Assembly (NCBI GenBank): GCA_900618425.1
Contig: UZAN01040828.1
Span: forward strand, 2,520 to 66,519
Direction: 5' to 3'
Length of the DNA: 64,000 bases
Source of the DNA: Echinostoma caproni
Lineage: Eukaryota > Platyhelminthes > Trematoda > Plagiorchiida > Echinostomatidae
In this document: piece after piece, positions 1-15,000 of the stretch
How the letters are laid out: every line of letters begins with the position of its first letter
Position numbering within the stretch: position 1 is the stretch's first letter
The notes under the pieces: generated by a model
Told to the model about the DNA's origin: nothing
Databases searched by the model: none
What the model saw: only the letters and a program-made list of their open reading frames with translations
Program-made: the position numbers and the translations under genes

Positions 1-3000
1 GGCAATGAGTCTGCGTTGAGCAGCTGGAAATATACGGTCTAGCGCTGACATCAAATTATGGCGCACACCATTGTAAATGTGGTCACCTTTGAACGCACAC
101 TTCACGTAGATGCTAACGTTTTCGGTTGGGTTATCTTTTGGGGATGGTCTACTGTGTCTATAAATATTTTCGGGTGACCACCGTTTAGCAATGTCCTTTT
201 CAGAAAATCCTCTTCTTCCTTTAGCGCATCTGGAAAACAAATGTTTCTCAACCGATGTAATAAGATTCCCATAAGCCAACGTTTGTAAGCCATAGGTGAA
301 GTCTGGAAGAGTGTCCATGTGGCTTTTCAGTAAACTGAGCGTTGTATTGTACATTTATTCCCCCGTAACTCTTATGTCTAGAAGCACTACAGTATTGTCG
401 GTTTCTACCTCATTGATCCAGAAAGAGATGCATAGACTGATGCTTTTGGCGATTTCGTTTTATTTTTAGCGATGATTAACATCCAAAAACACTTTTACAA
501 CCCGGCTCTATGCACATAAAAAGATTTTGATATAATCAATCCACTTACCGTGGAGTTGACTTTCTAGCTCTAGATTTACTATTCTGTGTATACTTGCACC
601 CGTTCCTATGTGATATATATGTACCCATTTTGTTTTAGGTCAGTGACTGAGGATGTGTTACCATCTTGTTACATTTGTCTTTCGTCTGTATTGATAAAAT
701 GGATAAAGGGGACTAAATGTTTTGAAACTAAGAGGAAAAAGGATAGGGAAACAGGACTTTCGTGCTGAACACCTCTATCGGTTTAAAAACAAACTGCTTT
801 GTTCCTCTTGGTTGTTTTAGCTCAAGATAGACGTAGATCACTAGATGATGCTATTGGTAAGTGCGTGACGTAACCCAAGGCAATAATTGAATCGATGCAC
901 CTTCAACTTAATCGGACCCTGATCTACTTTTACCGGATATTTTCCTAGTTGATATGCTTCAGGCGATGTCGCACCACGGAGGAAAACATTTGATAACGAT
1001 TAGAATTCCATATTGGTTTTTCTAGAAATAGTTGTATATGAACAAAGTGTAATTCGTTCCAATAGTTATTGCACTATTTACACTAGTTCCGAGCAATATA
1101 ACAATATTGAAGCTGATAACGAAATTAGGCTGTTATCATGAAAACGTACAGTCAAACCTGTAAAAAAGAGCTGCTTTCCTTTCTCTTCACAGAACCTGCA
1201 AGCGAGATTGCAGCATCTCATTCTGTCGTGTGCTTACCTGACACCACCTCTGAACCATCAACCGCTACAGTTGTCATGAGCGAATGAATAAAAAAGCCAG
1301 CGATCAATTCGTTACTCCCTGCAGCGGATACTATGTGCACTCGTATCGTCGAATGTTTCGCTAACCGAGACTCACAGACCACTGATGAAGCGTATAAGTC
1401 GGAACAGTATATCTTTAAATGCCTGGAATTTTGTGCAACAAATTAATTTCAGCGAAATATCATTAGAATTTTATCCACTACCATTCTTCATCAGGCTCTT
1501 TCGGGTTCTTTGATTAACTCTTATCGTTGGGTTACAATTTGCTAATCTCTGAANACTGCTCTAGGGCTACGGTGGAAACTGATGTACGAACACCACCCCC
1601 ACGAACAACAACAACAACGTAAACAACAACTGAAGAAACCAATCACAGTCAGTTTATCCCATGGCATGATCAACATAGGTTCCTAGATTTTGAAAGTGTA
1701 ACGAATTAAACTCCTCATAAGACAGACGAATAAAGGTTTTTGCACACCTTCAGACTTCCTTTTCGTCAATGTTAGTCTTCAGGAGACTGCGACTCTTTGC
1801 ATTACAGCATATCACAAAATTAAGAAGACATATGGGCGAGAACCAGAAAACAGCAACAATTAATACATCATCACGATAGGAGAATGCAGAAAATAAGTAG
1901 GTCAGTTGATTAGTGGCTATGAGCAATGCCCACCCAATTTTACAATCTGGGGTACAGTCGATAGACACCCGTGCAGATAGAGGCTTCAAGTAACTACAAT
2001 TTTACAAGCTAGAAGTAGACCGGAGGTTTTAAATGCTTGCGTGAAACACATGGTTGACATGTGATGCATACAGGAACCGAATATCTGCTGAATGACGGTT
2101 AAATTCGCAATGACTGAATAAAATACTTCAAAAGATTTCAATTCAGACTATTCATTGTGCTCTAAGTTCTGTGGTCCTCGTTTAAAACCTTGGTACCGTC
2201 ATCTACCGTCAGTCCGCGGGATTTATATCACGCCTATCTTGCAGAGGTCTTTTGTGCTTCAACACTTCAAGTCTCAAGGTCTCCGCTGTTGTTTACCGTG
2301 AGCGAACAGTAGGTCCTCGTGACTATGGCTGCTGTTCATCACACGCTGGTGTTTAGCACTGGGGAAAAAATAGAAAAAAATATATCATTTGCCCACATCC
2401 CAAAACGACACACAGAGTGTGCACTTATCCGTGTTTCGATTACCATAAATAAGGTGAACCAAATACATTGTTTATCTCTCAGTAACGAACAAAGGGGTGT
2501 TTATTTAAAACCCTAACAAAGAAGATTGCGGTCCATCAGAAAATAATAGTTCATATAAACAGCTTTTGAAAATGGTTCCCTTTAAGTAAAGGACTTATTA
2601 TGTAGGACAATAGCAGCACTTTCGGTGAAAGATGATTTAGATCCGCATAAGCTTCCTAAGGTCCAAACCGTGTAACAAAACCGGATCCAATGCGCCAACC
2701 ATCTAGGACAGGATTGAGCAGCCTTCTCATAATGACTTTAAAAATAATAATGTAATTCGAGTGAACGTCCTTCAAATTTCACGTACAACCCTTCGTTCAT
2801 TCAGGCAATCATCCATTTCGGGATCAACAGATTTTTCACCGTCGTTAGGGCTCATTTGCGGTAGGTAATCAGTAAACCATACCAAATTCTAACCTTTAAC
2901 ACCCGGCCCGAAAGACCTACACATTACCACTGTGTGTAGCGGTACAAGCTAAGAGTGACTAGAATTACCTAGATAGGTTTGGCCATACGTTGACTTCAGA

Positions 3001-3487
3001 GATAACCAAGTAGTTGTGGACCTGACACTTTCAAAGGAGATGTCCACATAAATCCCATCACGTGCGTCCACCTAATCAGGTCAGGGTAAACGTTCCCCGA
3101 TAGGTTGATCTCTAAGTGCTGGTTTGATTCACAGCTACTTTTGAGAGTACCAGATGCCAAAGCCCGGATGGGTGGGGTGGACACTAGCGACGAGCTCTAA
3201 CACGAGTGAAACTCGAGGTCATTGCTTCCAGGGTGTATGGTTTAACAGATTAACTGGGAATTGAGCATGGAGAGGGATTACCAATCGAAGTCGGTAGCAC
3301 ATTTCTCACATGACTGGTAACCAGTGGTTGGAAATGCAGTGAGAAGTGATAGCATTCTTATATTACAACATAATTAGTTTATCAGAGCCGCGTATTTGAG
3401 CCAACATAAGGGTACAATAAAAAAAATCAGTTAGTAAGCGTCCGTTCAAGGGTTGTCGAACAATAAATAGGGAAGCTAGGGCATCAA
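1..3487. other. AT-rich sequence without recognisable gene
   Basis: I see no open frame that resembles a known protein, no paired splice sites around a long open frame and no transposon domain. The longest open frames are under 80 codons and look random in composition. There is a short AAC-rich stretch near 1605-1630. The DNA may be flanking sequence or an intron of the minus-strand gene whose exons lie from 19062 upward. Confidence 0.6.
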
Positions 3488-3555
3488 TGGCGGGGTTCAA
3501 ATCAACAGAATACAAGATGCGTTTGTCATGAGCTATGCCACTAAACCACCACCGT
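3488..3555 (-). repeat. tRNA-like SINE relic
   Basis: Read on the minus strand, the segment has an A-box-like TGGTTTAGTGG and, about 40 bases on, a degenerate B-box GATTTGAACCC, the spacing expected of a pol III promoter derived from a tRNA. The predicted T stem is poor and no intact cloverleaf forms, so this is more likely a SINE head or decayed tRNA pseudogene than a tRNA gene. Similar pieces occur at 22998, 27008 and 27572. Confidence 0.4.
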
Positions 3556-5384
3556 CACTCACGAACAGAGTACGCCTCTTTATGAATGTCTCAATATGCA
3601 AAAGATTAAGTCTTATAGTAGCTGTTATTCAGATTCTTTTTTCTCGAGATTGATGCTTTAATACAGACAGTTATACTCTCCGATTACTTTCTAATCTTTT
3701 AGCACTTTTCCTGGATGAGAATAAATCAGCAATCAGTTGATACGTGAACATTATATACCTAATAATACACATATACATATATATAGGGGAGCTGAGTGCT
3801 GGTGCTATTGAGACAGTGACTTGAAATTGGGAATATGAATTTTCAAACACTGACCGCTCAATCAGTGTTGGTTATTTGCAGATTCTGAACTGATGTGTTA
3901 AGGACAGTGTATCGGGGGTTTAAATCTGAGAACAAAATTTGTCGTACGAGTAAACGAAATGCGAAGTACAAACAGGGAAATTGCTACACATCCATTAAAG
4001 ATTTCTAAGTGGTGATATGTATTCCTTGATTAAGAACACAGCATAGAAGAACGGATGTTTTGGTGAATTCATTCACAAGTCTATACAATCACACATTTAT
4101 ATGAAACGAAATTCACTAAAGTCAAACAGAAATGGGGATGGTTCCTGTGTGTTACACTGAGCCCAATACCAGTCCGAATAAGTACAATGTTCGAATTTCT
4201 CAAACAGACCCCACTACTGTACTTCCTCGTTGTGTACACGAGTGATTTGGTTTCACATCAATGTAATTGTGCATGTTTGACAATAAATTCACATAAACCA
4301 GCCGTTCGCCTACGGTGGTTGAGTGTCTTGTTTTTCGTACTCTTCGTGAGACAAAGTTCAATCTGTACAGAGAAGGGGTTACGGCCAGCTGAAGTCGGTT
4401 GGTAGATAGAAGGTGGCTCAGTTGAGTTGCAATGTGGAGATTAGAAGATACAACCTTCAGATGAATAGGACTGTGGCTTGTACGGCTTCACGGCTGCAAC
4501 ACAATAATGCAATGACTAATTTGAACTGAGCCCCTGTCATAGCAACTACAGTTCCCCAAAAGACTCTCTAGGAATGGATCTAATTAGCTCCTCAAAGCAG
4601 CGCGCTGATGATGCGATGAGGCGAATTATGAAGCATACTAACAATATGGTCGGTTAAATAGGATTCAGATCACCAGCAATGAAGCAACCAATATCTTTAA
4701 TTTAACACAATATTCGTGAAAATTTTGGCAAAGTCTGTATTGTGAACGCTATGTCCTGTTTCAGCCTCATGATTGTATTGATAAACAAACTTAGCAAATA
4801 AATTTCACCACCCCAATAGACTGTTGAGATAATCTCCAAACATCCTTAAACCAAACACAACAACAGTGACTTAGTAAAAGAAGATGACTTAAATGTAATT
4901 GCTAAACTCAATCCAGTTTGTCAAAAGTGAAAAATGTGGATAAACAGACAAATAGAAAATCCACGAATGCAGTCAAAATTGTCCTTTGCAACGATACAGC
5001 CGGAACATCTGGGAATCGATCAGCAAATATCCATCCGGTAAAAGATTGAGGTTGATGAATGGAACAGAGTAGCAACAGAAAATGTGTATGCGAATCGATA
5101 AAATTAACCATCGCATTGAAAAATTCGAAGACAGAAGAGGTTGAATGTGGACAGATCTATACCAGTAAGTGTGCGTACGCGGACGCACATGTACACAGAC
5201 ATGCCCAACACCCCTAATGGAAGACCTGTATTCAAGCAACAGGGAACGAACAAACCGCTCGAGCCGACGCACCCCCACTGATATTCGCTCACGCCTATAT
5301 GAATACGCACACTCGTTCAAGCATGTGTCAACCCTGTGACTTCACCTACCCAGTTTCTTCGCAAAACTAAAATGCTTTGTGCAT
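3556..5384. other. No gene seen
   Basis: Unique-looking AT-rich sequence. Open frames overlap one another on the minus strand near 4908-5320, but they have no family resemblance and no splice signals that I trust. Confidence 0.6.
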
Positions 5385-5525
5385 GTTCTTGTGTGAGTGG
5401 GCATGTGCGTACGAGAACGGAATGGGTCAAGGAAGAAGAGTCCACCAGAACCGATTTCACCCGATTAACAAAACAATATCAACGTACCTAGGCTACTGAA
5501 GAGAAACGCAGGTGGAAACCCATGA
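5385..5525. repeat. Direct repeat R3, copy 1
   Basis: This stretch, including GTACGAGAACG, ATTTCACCCGATTAACAAAA and CCTAGGC, recurs in the same order and orientation at 5964-6095. The two copies differ by scattered substitutions and small indels, so this is an old local duplication or two copies of an interspersed repeat. No coding potential is seen. Confidence 0.75.
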
Positions 5526-5963
5526 AAAGATAGAATGATCTATCATCTACTCCGTGCATAATTAAGTATCATTTGTACTCGGTAAGTGGGGTAAAATGAT
5601 GAAATCTCAAAGAAGCTGACCGTTTCCAAATGACTACATTAAAGCTTACCTTCGGTACAGACGACGAACCTGTATTACACGTTGCCGAATCGAATCGTGA
5701 TGGGAGGGGGGGGGGCAAATGGGGAGGAGAGGAAGACCAATAATTAGTTTAGTTTGTACACCACATTAGATGAGAATCCAATGCACTGATAATAAAAGGG
5801 ACAATACGAAACACGATTTCGTTCACAGCAGAGCAATAAACATTGCCCAAAATATGGTCTAGCAACAACAGAATGGTGAGACAGTTGGTACGACCTGAAT
5901 CAGAAGAATAATGTTCACAGGAAAGTACGCCATGAAATCGAAATCGTCAACTGGACTGGTGTC

Positions 5964-6095
5964 TCTTTGTGTGTACGAGAACGCTATGGGTTAAGAAACA
6001 CGAGTTCACAAGGACGGATTTCACCTGATTAACAAAAAAATATCAACACGCCTAGGCCACTGAAACGAAGCACAGGTAGTTAGATGGAAACCCAT
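5964..6095. repeat. Direct repeat R3, copy 2
   Basis: Second copy of the element at 5385-5525, about 440 bases downstream in the same orientation. The shared blocks are TGTACGAGAACG, GATTTCACCTGATTAACAAA, ATATCAACA followed by CCTAGGC, and TGGAAACCCATG. Confidence 0.75.
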
Positions 6096-9000
6096 GTACG
6101 GGTAAGCATATCTAGATGGGGAAACTGAAAGCATTGGGGAAAAATGTCAATAGAAAATGTGTTGCCACTAAGGAGCGAAAAGCACAAATTCAATTTGAAA
6201 ACGATGAATAATAATGGAAACAATAATTACATATTTCACCAAAAGGATGACAACCATAATCACAAAAACCTGTTATGAAAACCAATTAACCAAACCTTGA
6301 TCTACTTAGAGCTCCCTGAGGCATGTGCGTGGTCCGGGTCATAGCTAACCTACCATCAAGGTAAGTTGGTAGTATATTCCTAATTACTTTAATAGTTAGA
6401 ATATTAAGTTTAGGGATATGGTTTCTACAATAAACCCGAAAATGCACCATTCGATTCTCGACCGGGACACAAAAAGTAAGCCTTTTTAACTAATCGCAAA
6501 ATGGGCAAAGCAGATGTCTGGTGCTCTTTTTCTCCGTTAACAGAGAGTCTTGTCTCGTTGTACTATGTTGAGATGGCATTCGACATCAATCCATTGGAGA
6601 GGTTGAATTCATTTAACTTTCATCTGTGTAAATTTGCCGTGCATTCAAGATAGCTAAACCACATCGCCGTCCAGCGTGGGGACGGGGAATGTGAATTGTC
6701 AATAAAGCTGAAACAGAAAATAGTAAAATACACCTAATATCTAAGTAATGGACTGGAAAAAAATCCCATTAGTAAGTGGATTTTGAAGTGTACGAAGAAA
6801 ATGAAGCGAGAATTAAAAAGCTTGGAAGCACTTGACACACTTGCAAATCCATAGACCAAACTGAGGATCATACCTCAGGTAGAACGCAAGTATACTACCC
6901 ACTCTCGATCACCAGGTAGCTGATAAGACCGTTTCTCTTTTGATCTAGACAGGGCAACCCATCTTGGCAAGACAAATGCAGCAGTCACCCCAGTCGCTCG
7001 TATGAGCACTGCTCTCAAAGGTGACGAATCGGTTCGAAACATTCCCAATCGTAACACCTGTTACCTGATGGAAGTGGAGGGTTAGATTCGATTGTACTAT
7101 ACATTCTCTTGTGCATTGAGCAGGTGAAAAGGCAAAATTCATTGTACGTAAACAGCGGATGATGTTCTTGAGGTTAACCTAACCGATAAGTTCAGCTGTG
7201 CTGTCGTATGGCTCGAAGTTTGTGCATAGATACTTGTGTACTATTTATTATCAACCGTAGATGTTTCTGCAGCCTGAAAAAGAGAATACTGAGATAAGTT
7301 TAAATGTACTTGTTAGTTTCAAAGCAAAATATTGAATTTAATAAAATATTTTGGCGAATAAACGTCTCAGACTGGAAGACCATTTTGCGTTTACCCAACA
7401 ATCAATCATCTAACACACTGTGAGCGCTTACTGGTTGATGGTCCAAATCGGAATAGCACTATTTTAGAAAACATGAAATAGTCAACAAGTCTGTTTTCGA
7501 TTAATTTGTTCCTTGGCTAATAAATGTATGTAACTGAAAAAAAGGTACGTCAAATTCGCGTATCGTTATACTTATGTGTTTTAGTGGTAAATAGAGCTAG
7601 TATATTATGTAACCAAAGCATCAACGTATCTCATTTACGCGCATGCACAAAAACGTTATTCAGATTTAATACTCTGTCCATCTTTGCAAAATTGTGTAAC
7701 CAAAAGATCCAGTTATCAAATGAAGGCTTATTCGCAATTTCGTGTATTATTGAATGCCGCAATGCGACTAATAATATTATTATTAACAAAATGTGTGGCA
7801 AGTTTTCTACAAAAGGTTGGGATTAATGGCAGGCTGACAAGCAATAAGTGGTAGAGTAGGGCTATCAAGAAAGGGTTCGAACAAATGAACTCCGATACCA
7901 TGGACCGGGGACAATAAACTCCCATCGCCCAATTAAAGTAGAGGTCAACAAGCAACGCGGATAAGGTATTAAGAATGCTAAGGAGAAACTACACGGAGTA
8001 TGCAACATCTTCCGCAGAACCGGAGCTTTAGTAGATCCTCAAACCAGTCTGGTCAGGAAGGTGAATGTCATGGTCGTTCGAATTTTATTACTCAGATTAG
8101 TATGGTCATCAGAAATGATTAGGTAGATTGTACCGTAGATCAATTACTCGGTTCGAGAAACCGGCAATCTAAGCCCCAACACTTGAAAAAAGCGAACTTG
8201 ATAAGATCCCAGGAGGATGATTATAGAGGCTAGCCGGACAGCAGCATAGAAATCACGCTACTTCGCTGACCCGAAAAGTGATACCACCAACAATGATCTA
8301 ATCGCTAACTTACTAGTCTGTTGGTCACTTCTTCATCTTCACAATAAACTGTCGAACTCAATCACTTAATGCAGGTATGAGCTGGAATATGAAGAGATTG
8401 GGCCAGTACGAGATCCAAATTGCGTTGCTCAGTACGTTTCATGAGTAACAACAGAAGAGTAGGGACGTCAGGTTGTTTGAAAATATGTGTGTATACGCGG
8501 TCGAGTCAACTCAAATCAGTAGTAGCTTTATGCACCCGAATGGGTGAATTTTCAGAATTTTACACCATATTTGTGGATGCAAGTTTACAAAATCAGACAA
8601 AATGAAACTGAAAGCAATCACTTAAGTAATTCTGTAGAAGCTTTTTCCATGTCAACAAGCAAACGTGCAGATATGGAGTACGATATGAAGAGGTAGGTGC
8701 AAATCAGTTTTTGTGCTGATTAGATCAATTCATCACCTCTAGAAAATGCATATTCAGTTATCTTCTGTATGCAGCCTAGTGAACAATAAAAGAGGAAAAT
8801 ATAGTGGTTTGCATGATTCGATGGTTTAAGAAAAAAACAGTAAGTTGATCGCCATTGATTCTTACTCGGGCTGATACATATATATATATATATATGGAGT
8901 TGAAAATGGCGATTTAGTGTAATGGTCTGATGTGATGGAGATGACTGGCTGATCGTAATGTACGCTATGGAAATAAAGGGGCAGAGCTTTATTGATTTAA

Positions 9001-12000
9001 CAGTTTGATTTGGAAAGTATTCAATGACGATGCATGAAATGCGTTGCTTCGTTTCTGGTTGACCAGCCTAAGCGAAACGGATGAGCAAGTGGCTTATGCT
9101 AACAAGGAGATGGACTTAGTAGATAAAAGGTACCCTCCGGAGGTGGGTACAAGATGACACTGACGGACAACCTCCGATGGGTGTGTGGATTCATTGTAAA
9201 CCACCATTCAGTGAAAGGATCCCGCAACATATCTGCCGTGCAGTGGATGACGAAACAGAAGATAGCAAATGCGTTGTGCAACTAAACCAAGGAGAAGAAA
9301 GATGGTTGGCGGTGGCAGGGTTTGAATGTGTAACCATAAATCACACTGAACGCCAATGAAAGCAATTTAAACAGTTTGACCAATATCGCCACTGTGCTCA
9401 ATTGTAATAAGTTCTTGAATAATGGCAAGAGTAAACCGGATTTCAACAGTAAAAAGATTCGTTTGTGATCCCCTCACTCAACGTGAAAAGAGCAGAGCGT
9501 CGGCCAATACAAATAAGAGTGCGCAAAGAATTTGGTATGGCAATACCGAGAACAATTTTAGCAGTATACACAGCTGAATAACTATTTATTTACCGATGAG
9601 GCCACCCTCCATTGCTCCTTTTCTTGTGATAACCCCGGAGTTAGCATCGATCTTGGTCGTATTGCAGTTTGATTAGTATTAGACTCTGACCTCGAGCATA
9701 TCTCCCAGGGCTACCTTAGTTATGTTACATTTATGCTTCAAAAACGTCTTTTCAAACTCTCTGAAACACAAGTCCTTCTGTTCATCTCTATCCTTTGATC
9801 CCTTTTTATTCAGCACCTTGTTTCTAATACTGCATGCGTGTTTGTTTTTTACTTCGTACCAGACGCCTCTTCGTTCCCAGCTAGGTTTCTCCCGTTGCAC
9901 ATAGCTCAAATCTGTCCTACTGTTGGATGCAGCAGTCAAGGGTGAAGGTTTGCTATCTGCTCTTTCGCTTCTCAATTGTGTTTAACTTAAGACGATCAGA
10001 CAGGGTAATGTTCGTTTTCTAACTTCTAACTGCAGTTACTGGCCTACCATTGGGTAACTGTTCCACCTTTTCCTTTCTACCGTTAATATTTTGGTTTTTC
10101 GTCTTCCGAGTTCGCCTATTAAGTTCTTCTTCCTGTAACTTTGGCCCTGCCATCCCGCATACAAGCAAATATTCATCATGATGATGCCAAAACGGTCTTT
10201 CAGTTTTCTTTATTTCCTAACACAGTTAAAGTATGTACTAATCTCCCAGTATGTGGTTTCTCGTTGAATGCAAAGCCTACATTGTTCAAACGCGGGATCA
10301 AGAAACCAGCTTTTATGTCAACGTTCCCTTGCACTTTCTTCTTCGGTTAGCTACGTTACCAAGGCGATTTTGTTCAAATTGAGCGTATAACCAGACTTCT
10401 TTTGCGAACGATCGCAGGTCTGTATTTACAATAGAAATAATCTATTTCAAACAAAGATTATCATCGTTCTTTCTCTCTCGTACAAAACTGGTGACGGTAA
10501 CGAATAATTTTCCAGACAAAAATAATCAAGTTACAAATGCAATCTGTTACAATGTTTACCAGAGGGTGTTGACCATTCGCGATTGCACCCAGCAATATAC
10601 CCCTTAGAAATATGGCAGAAGAGCAAAAGCCTAGATAATTTTGTTTATTTTACCCTGTCTCGTTCTTTCATCCTCGTTGGTAGGCTACTAAACATGATCG
10701 TTAAACACGCACTCACCAAGATGAACGAATTACGTCAGGTGGGTACAGGTGATTTTATGAGGAGTACTTTACTTGCTTCGCCTTCTTAAGATATTGTTAG
10801 ATGGTCATATAGAAAGGAAATGTCTCAAACAGAACACTTTTGGAACCGAATGTGGTTGCACAAATCCCCCCTCCTTAAACACACACACACAGAAGTAAAA
10901 ACACCAGAAACACCTGTTATCAGTCGGTGGCACGTCGGATCCCAATGTCGTAAATGTCAGGGCGAAAAAACAGGGGATAAAGCTGACAGTGTACGACTGT
11001 GTTACGCACAAGAGGGAACATCAGGCAGAAACTACCTCCCATGATCATTCTCTATCTGATAAGCGTTCATCTAGTACGGGGATAACATTTCCTGTGAATA
11101 TTGTACGTGTCAAAAAATAGTGACAATGACGTCAATGTGACAACTGTAAGAAACCTTAGAGCAAAACAGCAAGAACCCGTAGTGGTGAAAGTTCGCAGTT
11201 GAACAAATCCGATCGATGACACAAGACGTGGGCGGCTTACACAATCGCTCAAACCATCATGAGATGGTATTTTCAGATGTGCAGACATATTTTCCAGAAG
11301 AAAGTGACTTAAAATTACAGTCCTCTGAATGGACTTGATAGTGAAAAAGTCAGTGAAAAATAAATGAAAAATAGGTTAAAATTTGACTTTGAAATCATAA
11401 TTTAATAAAACTTGGCACTGAGACTTGGTGCAGATTATTAGTACAAATTTCCCATCTGTCAGGCAGAAACATCCTAAACACAACAACCCCACATTTGGAG
11501 TAGTGAATACAATGCCGGTCAACCATGGAAAAACAGCAACCGTACCACATAATGGTAATGCTGCCCCGGGAGAATAAGAGAAGTAGCCAACCCCAGAGTT
11601 TCTAGGATCATCAGAACCGATATTGAGAGAGGCCAAATAAATGATCCCCCAACAGTAATAAATCGAGTGTGTCGTGAAGGAAATTAATCTATCCCATAGC
11701 AGTGCACTACAACTGATGGCTGTCCCATGCACTCGGTAATGAAAGAGTTACAAGATTGTTTGCAATTCGATGAAATCCGCACAGTTTACAACCAACTAAG
11801 GAAATCGAAGTGGTAAAAAGGCAACCTTAAGTATGATGTCTATCTTATTCAGAAAATAGTCGAATAGCATATTAGGTAGTCATTACCCTGCCGCTGTATA
11901 CATAAACTTTAATGTATGCAAAAAGTAGGAAGACCAATGCAAAGTACTTTTGAATGATTATTCCCCTCGATTTGCCAAAAATTCTTCAAGTGACGTTCGA

Positions 12001-15000
12001 AAATGATCTACTAATAATTCATTTTTTCTGCTCACATCCGACGCGCTCACTTCTCCGGATCAATTTGGAATAAGTGTAGCAAAAGTTTAATGAGAATTGG
12101 CAAATTTTCTCAAAATTTTATTTCAGAAAGTCGCTGGAGACAAACCCAGCGAATCTGAGTGATATACCATAGGAATATAACGCACAGCTATGTGAATTCG
12201 TGGCACTGTGGAGATTGGTCTCTTGTGCCGAAATCTCCTCGAATTCATGATATCCAGGAAACCGACTTACTTTTTCCAAGGAACTAATTGGAGAAAGTAT
12301 TGACTGCATGTCAATGAACGTATGCAGTTTCACATGAAACCCAGGTGAAAAATATTTACCAAGTTCATTAAAATTTGTTTACTTCAATGGTCTTCACAAG
12401 CAATCCCTGATTAGTCTTATCGGAAATCTAGAATTTTTATATATTATATAAAACGTCGTATGAACTAACAACAAACACTGTTGGATTTTCATTAAATCAA
12501 TAGCGTTCGTTTGAGGATGGAGATTTTACTAGGTATTAGTCAAGACCACGGATCTCAAGTTCATTCGAGAAGGGTGTAATTTCGACTTTCAATGCCAAAT
12601 AACCCACCGAACACTAAACAAAGTGACGCAAAACAGCGATGCACAGTGCTACTGAGAGTTCATGGTGGTGATGGTGGACGTTATCATTACACCTAACTAC
12701 GGGTGCGTTGAAACCACAACACCACGGCCTAATCGAGTCCTAGGGCAGCCGGTGATTTGTCCGATCTTTTCCGCGGCATTCAATTGCTCTTGTAGTAAGA
12801 AGGTGGACATCACCATTACGCTGGATTAGGATGGATCGAGATCCAGTAGGAGGGGGAGGAAAAGCTCGAAAGGAGTAACTTAAACACGTGACACAGTGAC
12901 ACGTATTCTATAGACGGAAGACCGATTTTTCAGAAAATAGTTAATATGAGTATAAAGAAAATTAATGGGAAGAATAATTATGAGCTTTCTCACAATGTAG
13001 GTAGTTTTCCTAGTGGTTAGGGTTTATCAAATGCCTGATATCTAAATTGCTGGTTTTGCTGCTTGTACGTAACCAATTTCTTCTGCTCGTTCCATCCGTG
13101 ATCATTCATTATTGTCGTATTGTTACTACCATTATTAATACTAATAATAGATAAATCAGACGACGAGGAAGGCAAATGGGAATTGGAGGTCAATAGTATC
13201 TACATTAATGCGTACGTGCAAACCGACATACACATGTGCATGTTACCTCCATTTTTGTATGAAAAATCTGAAGTATATGAATGGTCAGTGGCGGCGCAAC
13301 ACTGGTAGTCTAAGAGAGACAGAAAGGTATAGAATGGCTCCCTAATAGGCAGACAAGTGCTTTTATTGGGTTTGATCAACGCCCGACAAGCGCACACGTG
13401 AAGTGAGATTCAGCAAACTAGTGTATCGATCGTTTTGCACTCCTGGTTGACCGTGGCGGTAGCACCAGCAGTCACAACATCACCTGCCGTGGCCACGCGT
13501 ATGGATGCACAAGCATGTGCGGGAGGGCCTAATGGTCAAGAAAGCCAGTCAGCAAACCCAGTTTAGGATTATTCACATTTCTAACCACGAGATCTACGTA
13601 TGAGGTTGCAGGGATCCGAACCAAGAATACTAGTACCTATGTGCGAGGAAAAGTCTGCACACAAACAGACAGACATTCCGACAGATATCAGGAAGGTCTA
13701 CATATGACAAGACGTCTTTTCGTTGATAGTTTACTGCTTCTTTACATGAAATTGGTTTATGGTCATCCTGAAAACACCACCCGATCTAGGAAAATCCAGA
13801 CCAGTTAAACATCCTTGTGATCACTCTCGTCTGCAAATTTCACACCCCTAGTTTGTCCTGAGGTTGTCACCGGCACATGCCAATTTCAGTGGGGACATTG
13901 ATTTGTTTGACAGGTGGACTAAAAACTCAGGAAAAGTACTTGCACAAAACTACAAACAAGGGAGGCGGAAGTGCCTCCTCGTAGAAGCTTGGATACCTGG
14001 AGAGAAATATCACATGTCGCATATGTGTGAGGGATGGTGGTACCAGTGTTATAACTTTACAACGTAGTGCCGGTACGAGGTGAGCTATCTATTTGAAGAA
14101 CGGCATCGGATATGGGTAAATAAGCCTACGATAAACGAAACATCTAATTTGCCACAATCGGTTAGTATTTTCGTGATCGCATCCTCATCGGTGATCGCCA
14201 GCCTAATAGTTTGTTTGTCTCCTCTGTAGTTGCAACACCAAATCATTTCATCTACTCGCGCATGCCGTCGGAATTCGACAACCGCTTCTTAGTGCGCGCA
14301 AATGTGAGTAGTATCTCACGAAACCAGTAGAACTCGATGACATGTCCTTCAAGTTCGGCCCGCTATCACAGTCACTGCACGATTTGGTCGTTCCGATGAT
14401 ATCTTTGAGATGCACAGCAGTTTTCGACCTATGACAAATTGTTCATCAAGTGTGAAGACTGTGTTTGCAAAGTGCAAAACTATTGTCAACTGATAATACG
14501 ACAGGCTTATAACCTATACTTATCCCATTGAAATCAAGCTTTTTTCAACCTTGGCGGTTTTTTTGTATACCACTGTCAATATATAGAATCATAAGAGGAG
14601 TATACAGAACTACTGCCGAAAAAACATGCACATAAAGCATATCAATAATGCGTTCGTTTACTCACGAAGCAGTTTACGATGTCAGATCGAGATTACACCA
14701 ACTCACAGGTTTTTTTCCCGTAGCATGTCCCCTGACACGATATTCGCTTGCCGTGCGTTTTACTATACCATATGGACGATTCGCTCTTATGCTTTGCCAT
14801 TTAATGCATTGAACTGCTCTTTTTTTGTTTTCACGGATCCAGATAACACCTGGATAAGAACGCTGGGATTACACGGTACACCGTCCATCTGATCTCAGCC
14901 TGATCAGTCCACCAGCCCCACAAAACCAACACAACTCAGAGTGCAAATCGGGGATCTTATGCAGTTGCATTTCTTCTTCACCAATACAACATGTATATCA

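Noticed and set aside
9679..10160. Charged, lysine-rich open stretches on the minus strand
   Set aside because: Interrupted by stops, no domain pattern and no convincing splice borders.
11376..11732. 118-codon hydrophobic open frame on the minus strand
   Set aside because: No recognisable motif, no supporting splice sites, and frames of this length are expected by chance in 64 kb.
12118..12333. Possible host-gene exon ending at AAA|GTAAGT
   Set aside because: The donor is good, but the only acceptor gives a frame that stops at once in the required phase.
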